Source: Whitmania pigra (Eukaryota; Annelida; Clitellata; Hirudinida; Haemopidae). From it: a stretch of DNA of 64,000 nucleotides. Both the position numbers and the translations under genes were made by a program. The stretch covers positions 62,001 to 126,000 of the forward strand of contig JAJTWR010000070.1 of assembly GCA_021613335.1 (NCBI GenBank), given 5' to 3'. Shown piece after piece: positions 56,759-64,000 of this stretch; position 1 is the first letter of the stretch; each line of letters starts with the position of its first letter. The notes beneath the pieces were generated by a model. The model was not told the origin of the DNA. It was given only the letters and a program-made list of their open reading frames with translations, and did not search any database.

Positions 56759-59287
56759 TTATTCTTTTTCTTTCTTTTTTCTTTTGGCGCTTTTATTTAT
56801 GACCAAGATTTCTTCTTTGTCTTTATTAAAATCAATCTCTAAAACATCTCTATCTTGGATTTCTCCTTTTAAAATTTCTTCCGCAATCGGATCTTCCAAA
56901 TATTTTTGAATAGCGCGTTTTAAAGGACGAGCGCCAAAATTACTATCAAAACCTTTATTTGCAATAAAATTTTTAGCCCGCTCTGTCAGTTTGACTTGGT
57001 AACCAAGTAAATTTACCCGACTAAATAATGCTTTCAATTCTAAATCAATAATTTTAAAAATTTCTTCTTTTCTAAGGTTACTGAACATGATAACATCATC
57101 AACCCGGTTTAAAAACTCGGGAGCAAATGCGCGTTTCAAAGCGTTTTCTATTACCCCGCGGGTATGCGTATCTGATTGATTTAATCTGGCAGAAGTTGAA
57201 AAACCTACCCCTTGCCCAAAATCTTTCAGCTGGCGGGCGCCGATATTTGAGGTCATAATGATGATGGTGTTTCTAAAATCAACCTTGCGCCCTAAACTAT
57301 CGGTTAATTGACCTTCGTCTAAAACTTGTAACAAAATATTGAAAACATCCGGATGCGCTTTTTCAATCTCATCCAATAGTAAAACCGAATAAGGTTTACG
57401 TCTAACCTTTTCGGTTAACTGGCCGCCTTCCTCATAACCTACGTATCCGGGAGGGGCGCCAATCAAACGAGAAACCGCGAATTTTTCCATGTACTCGCTC
57501 ATATCAATTTGGATAAGAGAATCTTCTGTATCAAACATAAAACGAGCTAGTTCTTTTGCCAATTCTGTTTTGCCAACGCCTGTGGGGCCTAAAAAAATAA
57601 AAGAACCGATAGGCTTTTTAGGATCTTTTAATCCGGCTCTGGTACGCTGAATAGCTTTGGCTAATTTTTTAATTGCTTCTCCCTGTCCGATGATTTTTTC
57701 AGCTATTGTATCGTACATATTCAGCAACTTAACGCTTCCGGCTTGCCCAACGCGTTGTAGCGGAATTCCTGTCATCATAGAAACTACCTCTGCAACGCTA
57801 TCTTCATTTACTTCATAACGCTTGTTTTTTGTTTCGGCCTCCCATTCTAGTTTGGCTTTTTCCAAATCTTCCAGCAGTCTTTTTTCGGTATCGCGTAACC
57901 TGGCAGCCTCTTCGTATTTTTGGCTTTTTACCACCTTGTTTTTTTCAAGTTTAATAGCCTCGATTTTATTTTCAACGGCAATAATGTTCTCAGGCACATG
58001 AATATTGGTTAAATGTACGCGAGAACCTGCCTCATCCAAAGCATCAATTGCTTTATCGGGTAAAAAACGATCGGTAACATATCTTGCAGTTAGGTTAACG
58101 CAAGCATTAACCGCTTCTTGGGTATAAGTTACTCCGTGGTGTTCCTCATATTTTTCTTTAATACGATTCAGGATTTCTATGGTCTCGTCAGGGGTTGCCG
58201 GTTCAATCATCACTTTTTGAAAACGACGATCTAATGCGCCATCTTTTTCAATAAACTGACGATACTCGTCTAAAGTTGTAGCGCCAATACATTGAATTTC
58301 GCCCCTTGCCAAAGCCGGCTTAAACATATTAGAGGCATCTAAAGAACCTGATGCCCCGCCGGCGCCCACAATGGTATGAATTTCATCAATAAACAAAATC
58401 ACGTCTGTAGATTTTTCCAACTCGTTCATAACCGCTTTCATTCGTTCTTCAAATTGCCCTCGGTATTTTGTGCCTGCTACCAACGAAGCCAAATCAAGGG
58501 TTACCACCCGCTTATCAAATAAAACACGCGAAACTTTACGTTGAACAATTCTAAGCGCTAAACCTTCTGCCACCGCGCTTTTGCCTACGCCCGGCTCGCC
58601 AATTAAAATCGGATTGTTTTTTTTACGCCGCGATAAAATTTGGGAAACGCGCTCAATTTCTTTTTCCCGGCCAACAATTGGATCTAACCGGCCTTCTTCG
58701 GCAGCGCGTGTTAAATCTCTGCCAAAATTATCCAAAACGGGCGTTTTAGATTTAATATCTGAAACTTTTTTGGGAGAGGTAAAACTCTCTTCTTCGCGGT
58801 AATCATCTTCTCCTCCGGCCGTTCCTCCGCTTTGAGCCTCGTCTTTAAATCCATTTCTATTTGTCTCAACTTCCTGTTTAAAAATTTCGTAAGTAATGTT
58901 GTATTGCATTAAAATCTGCGAGGCAATATTATCATCGTCTCTTAAAATAGATAATAATAAATGCTCTGTTCCAATTAAATCGCTTTTAAAAATTTTGGCT
59001 TCCAGATAAGTGATTTTCAGTACTTTTTCAGCTTGCCTAGTTAACGGAATATTGCCCAAATTAACCGATACGCCGGAAGCCCCGCGAACAGCGTCTTCTA
59101 TAGACCGACGAAGGGTTGCCGTATCCACCCCAATAGATTTTAAAATTTTTATCGCCATTCCATCTCCTTCACGTATTAATCCAAGTAATAAATGCTCTGC
59201 GCCAATATAATCGTGACCTAAACGAAGCGCTTCTTCTCTGCTAAAAGAGATTACATCTTTTACTTGTGGTGAAAATTTAGCTTCCAT
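56759..59287 (-). CDS. clpC: ATP-dependent Clp protease ATP-binding subunit ClpC
   Basis: Hsp100 unfoldase that feeds proteins to ClpP. It has 842 residues. A double Clp N domain (about 1-145) is followed by a Gly/Glu-rich linker, AAA1 with Walker [10 protein letters not shown], and a UVR-type middle segment ([20 protein letters not shown]). AAA2 follows with [15 protein letters not shown] and [15 protein letters not shown]. The UVR segment and the pattern of the N domain mark ClpC rather than ClpB. The final residues are Lys-rich. It is convergent with the radical SAM gene. Confidence 0.96.
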   Translation of the reverse strand: MEAKFSPQVKDVISFSREEALRLGHDYIGAEHLLLGLIREGDGMAIKILKSIGVDTATLRRSIEDAVRGASGVSVNLGNIPLTRQAEKVLKITYLEAKIFKSDLIGTEHLLLSILRDDDNIASQILMQYNITYEIFKQEVETNRNGFKDEAQSGGTAGGEDDYREEESFTSPKKVSDIKSKTPVLDNFGRDLTRAAEEGRLDPIVGREKEIERVSQILSRRKKNNPILIGEPGVGKSAVAEGLALRIVQRKVSRVLFDKRVVTLDLASLVAGTKYRGQFEERMKAVMNELEKSTDVILFIDEIHTIVGAGGASGSLDASNMFKPALARGEIQCIGATTLDEYRQFIEKDGALDRRFQKVMIEPATPDETIEILNRIKEKYEEHHGVTYTQEAVNACVNLTARYVTDRFLPDKAIDALDEAGSRVHLTNIHVPENIIAVENKIEAIKLEKNKVVKSQKYEEAARLRDTEKRLLEDLEKAKLEWEAETKNKRYEVNEDSVAEVVSMMTGIPLQRVGQAGSVKLLNMYDTIAEKIIGQGEAIKKLAKAIQRTRAGLKDPKKPIGSFIFLGPTGVGKTELAKELARFMFDTEDSLIQIDMSEYMEKFAVSRLIGAPPGYVGYEEGGQLTEKVRRKPYSVLLLDEIEKAHPDVFNILLQVLDEGQLTDSLGRKVDFRNTIIIMTSNIGARQLKDFGQGVGFSTSARLNQSDTHTRGVIENALKRAFAPEFLNRVDDVIMFSNLRKEEIFKIIDLELKALFSRVNLLGYQVKLTERAKNFIANKGFDSNFGARPLKRAIQKYLEDPIAEEILKGEIQDRDVLEIDFNKDKEEILVINKSAKRKKKEKE

Positions 59288-60094
59288 AATTATTTTGATA
59301 TCGGGTTTAAGGCTAAACTATAAAATTGTTTTTATAATTACGCGCTTCGATTGTTTATATTTTATCAACAATTACACTCATTTGCTTGATAAACGGCTTC
59401 TTAAGGCATCTTCAAAAATAAAAACTTACCTTCGTTACCCCATTTGAAACCTGAAAAAATGATTAAATTTTGCACAAATCGGCATTCATATTTTTTGCCT
59501 GTTTATTATAAGTAATTTTTAAATATACATAAACTGACCAAACCGAACAAATAAATCAGAAAAATTGACAACCATTGAATGACATTTTGTTAAAAAGATA
59601 CCATAATAAATCTATCCTAATTGCCGAAGTAATAAATCATCGAGAACAGTATTTCCACAACAAAAATCGCACCTTTTTGTAAATCAGCATAAAGATAAAA
59701 ATAGGAATTGTTTAAACCATACTAAATCTGTCTTTGCTTAATTTACAGATTGCCAAAAAAGGTTGCATATCGGCGTATTTGGCGTTAACAGAGGCCCGTT
59801 ATGCTTCTTTTTGTAATTGTTGAAGACATCATTTTATCACAAGTTATAAGTTAAATATGATTTAAAAATGACAATAAGCAAAACTTGATTTTTAGAGAAA
59901 ATACCGCCATTTTCAATACAGAAAGCAGCTATTCTTGTCATATAGTCATTTATAAAAACATGATAAAAATTTTTACGCTTTCAGTAATTTTTATGCTGTG
60001 AAAATTAAATAACGCTTTTTGTAATCAATTTCTTCATTTTAAAAAATAGGGAACAAGAATTTAAAACGATTTTCCCTCTTTTTTACAGTTTAAA
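59288..60094. other. Long intergenic region upstream of clpC
   Basis: About 800 AT-rich bases with the clpC promoter at its left end. A tiny plus-strand frame from about 59959 (MIKIFTLSVIFML then stop) looks like the beginning of a signal peptide and may be the first bases of a lost secreted-protein gene. Otherwise I see no gene, RNA or repeat. Confidence 0.45.
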
Positions 60095-60811
60095 ATGAAA
60101 AATCATAAATTTTCGCTGTTTTTAACTGTTGTAGCCATACTCAATATCCGCAGCGCAAATTCTCAAAGCCAAAAAAGTTATTGACCGGGCCGCCTACCGG
60201 GTTTTTTATACGTATAACCATCAGCCCATTATTAGCGGCCTAAATTCGGGAATGAAATTTGACATCATAACCCTCAAAAACCCGATTCAAGAATCGAATC
60301 AATAACATTGCTTCAAATTGGGCGTAAGTATAACCGGTTTGTCGATTATTTCAAATACAAAACGGATTCAACCATCGATATATCTGCTAAACAAATTGCC
60401 CAATGCTTCCCCTTGTTGATGAATATGGGAAAGCAGGTAAAATTTGAACCTAATATAGTACAAAACAAGGTTGAAAACACAATAGCAATCCAGGAAAGAA
60501 TTGTTAGGGCAAAATACTATCAATACGAAGAACCAATGCCAAAAATACAATGGCGTATGTTAAAAGGCGATACCCTAATGTCGGATGAAACGCTGCTCAG
60601 TATAAAACCTAAACCCTATAACCCAAGCCGGAGGGAAAGGCAAAAAACAATGAAATGGAATTAAGCTTCTCTCCTAAACTTTATTGTAAATATTCTAAGG
60701 GGTATTTTTCGGTTGAGCTGCCAATTATCTGGAATTTTAAAAATCATATTTGCAGGCGTGTCTGTTGATAAAACCTATACCGATTTAGGTTTATCGTTAA
60801 AAGCCGAATAG
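60095..60811 (+). pseudogene. GLPGLI-family secreted protein, decayed
   Basis: Pieces of one protein lie in order in different frames. MKNHKFSLFLTVVAILN is a signal peptide, ending in a stop at about 60182. IDRAAYRVFYTYNHQPIISG follows. LQIGRKYNRFVDYFKYKTDS starts an open frame of 118 codons (60308-60664) that continues with YYQYEEPMPKIQWRMLKGD. Then LSGILKIIFAGVSVDKTYTD appears where the family's GLPGLI motif should be. YEEPxPKIxW and the LxIGxxYSxFY pattern are hallmarks of the Bacteroidota-specific GLPGLI family (TIGR01200), whose function is unknown. With several frameshifts and stops the gene is dead. Confidence 0.65.
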
Positions 60812-61032
60812 ATTATACCCAAGCCGATTATATAATCTCAGTCGCTTCAGGGGTAAATTATCTGTTACATCAAATGCCGTTAAGGAAAAGAGAATTTTTT
60901 ATTTCATGTTTATTTCGGTTGTAAACAACGCTATATTATTAAAACTCGGTTTGAAATATTTATATTTATTGGAAATAGATGGAGTTATTATTTCAAAAAA
61001 TTGAGAAACTTATCAAAAATTAAATTATAGCC

Positions 61033-61266
61033 TTAATTGGCTTTTTTCTCTTTGGAGCCTCGTTTATAAATTACTAAACCATTTAAGAAGTTTCTCAAAA
61101 TCTGATCTCCACATTTTTTAAAATTGGGGTGGTCTTCTCTTCTAAAAATATCGCCAAGTTCGCTTTTAGTGATCTTAAAATTTACCAAAGCACAAATTTC
61201 TATGATTTGATCGGTACGGAGAGACAAAGCTACTCTCAATTTTTTCATAATGTCGTTATTGCTCAT
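61033..61266 (-). CDS. DUF1456 (YehS-like) single-domain protein
   Basis: A 77-residue protein matching one DUF1456 repeat: NNDIMKKLRVALSLRTDQII, then FRREDHPNFKKCGDQILRNF and LNGLVIYKRG. E. coli YehS has about 156 residues with two such repeats, and this one is closest to the second half. No other repeat is seen upstream, so it is either a natural single-domain form or a half gene. The family's role is unknown. It stands alone between two gene-poor stretches. Confidence 0.75.
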   Translation of the reverse strand: MSNNDIMKKLRVALSLRTDQIIEICALVNFKITKSELGDIFRREDHPNFKKCGDQILRNFLNGLVIYKRGSKEKKAN

Positions 61267-61765
61267 TTTAATTTTGCAATTTTTATTTATACCTTTTTCC
61301 TTTCATTTTTTGGCTCGATAAGGCTTTTTTTCGTTCGCCGCTACACAATCAACTTTATTTTATCGTTTTTACTCCATATTATTTTTTCGGTCTGCGCTAA
61401 AATACAAAGTTTGTCTTTGGGTTATACAGGTAGTTTATAATTATCGGGTGGTTCAAACGCCTCTCGTTTTGTAAATAAAGTTAGATTTTGGCGGCGGAAA
61501 CCGTTTCTGTTGAAGCTATATGCACAAAATTTTGCGATGAAGTTATTAAAAAACGCTCAACATTTGCTTCATGAAGGCCGATTTCCCCGAGCTGTTTAAT
61601 CACAAAAGCCTACTTTATACCCCCTTTAAAATATACTTCCGGCTTGTTTTGTTGATAACCTGTTAAATGTTAGAAAAAATCAACTGATAATTAACACAAG
61701 GTTTACATGAACAATTTAACTTTAATTAAACGATTTGCTATGGAAATTTAAAATTAATAACAAAT
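61267..61765. other. Intergenic region between DUF1456 and YkuK-like genes
   Basis: About 500 bases. A 103-codon plus-strand frame (61129-61440) is mainly the shadow of the DUF1456 gene. A 28-codon stretch near 61491-61577 (ETVSVEAICTKFCDEV) looks coding-like but has no start or context. No terminator or RNA is evident. Confidence 0.4.
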
Positions 61766-62239
61766 ATGATTTGGAAAAAATTTAGCGGTGAACATATTCG
61801 CCTTAGCATTTTGGAAGAAGTAGAAAATGCGATTTTAAGAGAAACTGAAAAAGGTTATAAATTGAAAGTTTGCATTGGCACTGATTCTCAAGTAAAGGGA
61901 ATATGTACTGATTTTGCAACTGTTATTGTGCTGTTAAGGGAACATCATGGCGGTTTTATGTACATTGCCCAAGACAAAACTACGCAACAACTCAACATAA
62001 AAGAAAGGATGTTGTTGGAAGTGCAAAAATCTATCGAAATAGCTTATTCGCTGTGCGATTTGTTGGATGTTTATGATGTTGATTTGGAAGTGCATGCAGA
62101 CATTAATACAAACCCTATGTTTAAATCTAACAAAGCTCTTAACGACGCTATGGGTTACATCCTAAGCATGGGATTTATTTTTAAGGCCAAGCCTGAAGCA
62201 TTTGCCAGTTCTACCTGCGCCGATAAAATGGTTCATTAA
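61766..62239 (+). CDS. YkuK-like (DUF458) RNase H-fold protein
   Basis: A 157-residue protein with the hallmark GTDSQ (residues 38-42) on the first RNase H-like strand, followed by ICTDFATVIVLLREHHGGFM. Next come MLLEVQKSIEIAYSL and VHADINTNPMFKSNKAL with the second acidic site. SMGFIFKAKPEAFASSTCAD ends it. These acidic residues match the DUF458 family, which has an RNase H-like fold and no proven activity. It is a single gene followed closely by a terminator. Confidence 0.88.
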   Translation: MIWKKFSGEHIRLSILEEVENAILRETEKGYKLKVCIGTDSQVKGICTDFATVIVLLREHHGGFMYIAQDKTTQQLNIKERMLLEVQKSIEIAYSLCDLLDVYDVDLEVHADINTNPMFKSNKALNDAMGYILSMGFIFKAKPEAFASSTCADKMVH

Positions 62240-62246
62240 TTACCAT

Positions 62247-62286
62247 AGCATTTTAAGTTGCCGCCTTGCTTTGAAAATGCTTTTTG
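62247..62286 (+). terminator. Terminator after the YkuK-like gene
   Basis: AGCATTTT (62247-62254) and AAAATGCT (62274-62281) form an eight-pair stem with a 19-base loop, followed by TTTT. It starts 8 bases after the stop codon. Confidence 0.7.
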
Positions 62287-62980
62287 GCCGAGATTTCTCC
62301 GTAAACTTTTCAGCTAATCTGAACAATAACAACTCGCTTTATGCGCGTGCAATATTGCGGTATAATTTCATCTATGATCCTGTGCGCAAAATTGAGACAA
62401 GAAGATACCCTACTGCCCCCTTTTATACCAGCAATTAAACCGCAAGCTAATTCATATTCGGCATCCTTGCCTGTAGCTTTAAACCTCAAGTATTCAGAAT
62501 ACATATAGCTTAAGCCTTGTTTGATTTCACATCAGATTTTTGTATTATTTAAATATCGATATTTGCAATATTTACACAAAAATTGCTTAACAAGCCACGT
62601 TGTCCATCCGCCTATATTTATCAAGAACTAAGTTTTGTTTTAAGCAGTTTTCATACCCTTTTTGTTTCAAACATCGAAAATCTATATCAAAAACAGATAG
62701 AATAAATTGGCTTGTTTTATTTCGAACTTATTGTTTGCCCCCCTGTTTAAAAAAGCGAAACCACAAAAAACAAAATGATATATAGAAAACAGATAGGCAA
62801 TAAAAAAACCCGAAGAGAACTCGGAATGCAATAATTTAATAAATATATTATCATGTTTCACAACTTTAAGCTGCATCTTTTTAAAATCGTTAGTTACTCA
62901 CAAGTCCTTAAAATATAACAACAACAAATTCGTTACATTTAAAAATATCATTTTTTGTTGCACTTTTTTATCTGAATAGC
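62287..62980. other. Intergenic region with one unrecognised small ORF
   Basis: About 690 bases. A 64-codon minus-strand frame (62504-62310) starts MYSEYLRFKATGKDAEYELA and contains CGLIAGIKGGSRVSSCLNFA. Its composition looks protein-like, but I know no family for it and it has no operon context. It could be a real small gene or a fragment. Other frames here look like shadows. The lipoprotein gene's promoter must lie at the right end. Confidence 0.35.
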
Positions 62981-63847
62981 ATGCCTAAAATCTCCAACAT
63001 GGCAAAACACACCCAAAATTTTACTCAATTATCAACAAAGTTAACGGCAGGTATAGTTGTTGCTGCGGTTCTATTCTTTTTTTCGTGTAAAAAACAGGAA
63101 ATATTTTTAGAAACCAAGCCAATTTATACCGTTACTTTTAACCCCAAAGGCGGTTCGGCGGTAAAAGCTGTAAAGGTAAAACAGGGAGATACCATTACTT
63201 TACCTGACGCTCCAATAAAAAATAACTCTACCTTTGACGGATGGTATACTAATGGCAAAACAGGCGCAACTCCTTTTTTGACTTCAACAGCTATTACCGC
63301 TGACCTTACCTTGTATGCTAAATGGAATGTTTTTACATTAAGCAGTACAAGTTTTACCGATGGAGGCCGGATTCCGCCAAAATATGCCGGTTGTGATTAT
63401 TATAACCATGATTATGTTTACCCATATCGAGGACAAGTTGGTTATTTAAATACTTCACCTCAACTAAGTTGGACAAACATTCCCCCCGGAACAAACTCTT
63501 TTTTTATTATCATGGAAAATATTAGCATATCAGAATTTCCGCGTTGGATTGTTTTTAATATACCTGCCCAAAAAACCTCATTAGCAGAAGACGAATCCTT
63601 ATTATTAGAAGAATCGGTTGAGTATAGAGGGCCATGGGCGTATGAAGGAAAAGCATGCGCTTATCAAATCACAATTTTTGCTTTAAACTTACCCGAAGAT
63701 TATTTTCCTCATGCTTATTATACCCCTAAATCTAAAATGGAAGCAGAAAATGAATTTGGAGATCATATTTTGGCAAGCGCATTTATTACTGGAAAATTTA
63801 TGTCAAAATCTGTAAAACAATTAAAGTTGCTAAAACATGCAAAATAA
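62981..63847 (+). CDS. Lipoprotein with InlB-type repeat and PEBP (YbhB/RKIP-like) domain
   Basis: 288 residues. A long N-terminal signal ends in a hydrophobic stretch and FFFSCKKQ, so Cys36 is the likely lipid-anchored residue. Residues about 46-113 are one InlB/Listeria-Bacteroides repeat (YTVTFNPKGGSAVKAVKV ... FDGWYTNGKTG ... LTLYAKW). Residues about 116-275 are a phosphatidylethanolamine-binding domain: SFTDGGRIPPKYAG, SPQLSWTNIPPGTNSFFIIM, RWIVFNIPA and YQITIFALNLP. The DPDAP and His residues of the ligand pocket are altered here (ENISISEFPRW). The combination of these two domains on a surface lipoprotein is unusual. A start at Met7 is possible. Confidence 0.82.
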   Translation: MPKISNMAKHTQNFTQLSTKLTAGIVVAAVLFFFSCKKQEIFLETKPIYTVTFNPKGGSAVKAVKVKQGDTITLPDAPIKNNSTFDGWYTNGKTGATPFLTSTAITADLTLYAKWNVFTLSSTSFTDGGRIPPKYAGCDYYNHDYVYPYRGQVGYLNTSPQLSWTNIPPGTNSFFIIMENISISEFPRWIVFNIPAQKTSLAEDESLLLEESVEYRGPWAYEGKACAYQITIFALNLPEDYFPHAYYTPKSKMEAENEFGDHILASAFITGKFMSKSVKQLKLLKHAK

Positions 63848-64000
63848 TTTTTAAAAAGACGGCTTATTTTAGAAAAGTTTCTGCAAGTTTGTTTTCAAAA
63901 ATCGGAGTATCTGTAATTGATTTACTTAATTTTATAATTCTTTATAAAAGAAAAATTATTCCTTTTTCCCTTTCTTTAACCGCTATTTTTAGCACATTTC

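Noticed and set aside
61129..61440. Plus-strand 103-codon ORF
   Set aside because: Its first half is opposite the DUF1456 gene and the rest is hydrophobic low-complexity sequence with no recognisable domain.

Overview
The window comes from a low-GC member of the Bacteroidota, most likely a Sphingobacteriales-type organism. The evidence is a long class II ilvC inside an ilvD-ilvB-ilvN-ilvC-leuC operon, a separate atpD-atpC pair with an 81-residue epsilon subunit, a GLPGLI-family remnant, UpxY/Wza/Wzc capsule-type genes, a TAnnTTTG-type promoter and a general lack of Shine-Dalgarno sites. The exact genus cannot be fixed from this sequence.

Layout. 0-8.2 kb: a cut-off methyltransferase, then the branched-chain amino acid operon read leftwards from about 8.2 kb. 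Its leader encodes a Leu/Ile/Val-rich 22-residue peptide followed by overlapping hairpins, a classic attenuator. 8.6-13.4 kb: atpDC on the minus strand, an internally deleted IS5-like element, then a peroxiredoxin, tRNA-Arg(ACG), adk and obg on the plus strand. 13.4-47.5 kb: a 34-kb exopolysaccharide locus, all on the minus strand. It starts with wza, wzc and a NusG-like UpxY antiterminator, then a Wzm/Wzt ABC exporter, then about 25 glycosyltransferase, methyltransferase, acyltransferase and sugar-nucleotide genes, mostly overlapping by a few bases. It ends with a glycosyltransferase fused to an exosortase-like membrane domain and a WcaF-type acetyltransferase. 47.7-49.7 kb: a divergent glycosyltransferase and a WecA/MraY-type lipid-carrier transferase that probably starts synthesis. 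49.8-64 kb: gapA, pgk, recN, a radical SAM protein, clpC, YkuK-type and DUF1456 proteins and a PEBP lipoprotein, mixed with several gene remnants.

The most unusual part is 27-41 kb. It holds five tandem copies (about 1.05-1.07 kb each) of a DUF6625-type glycosyltransferase gene. Their N-terminal halves are almost identical and their central loops are mosaic. Copies 3 and 4 appear identical except for one lost base. Around the array, gene after gene is broken by single-base indels: two A9 tracts in one glycosyltransferase, breaks in another GT2, a membrane acyltransferase, a FkbM methyltransferase and a hexapeptide acetyltransferase, plus two of the five array copies. Core genes on both sides are intact. 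This could be slippage-based variation of the surface glycan, recent decay, or local homopolymer sequencing error. The sequence alone cannot decide.

How the genes work together: the WecA-like enzyme would load the first sugar on undecaprenyl phosphate. FdtA/FdtB make an amino-deoxy sugar. The glycosyltransferases build the chain, and methyl- and acyltransferases decorate it. Wzm/Wzt (with a C-terminal glycan-reading domain) or the Wzy-like protein export or polymerise it. Wza/Wzc span the periplasm and outer membrane. The exosortase-like fusion suggests a link between glycan assembly and processing of a membrane-anchored substrate. No such substrate is visible in the window.
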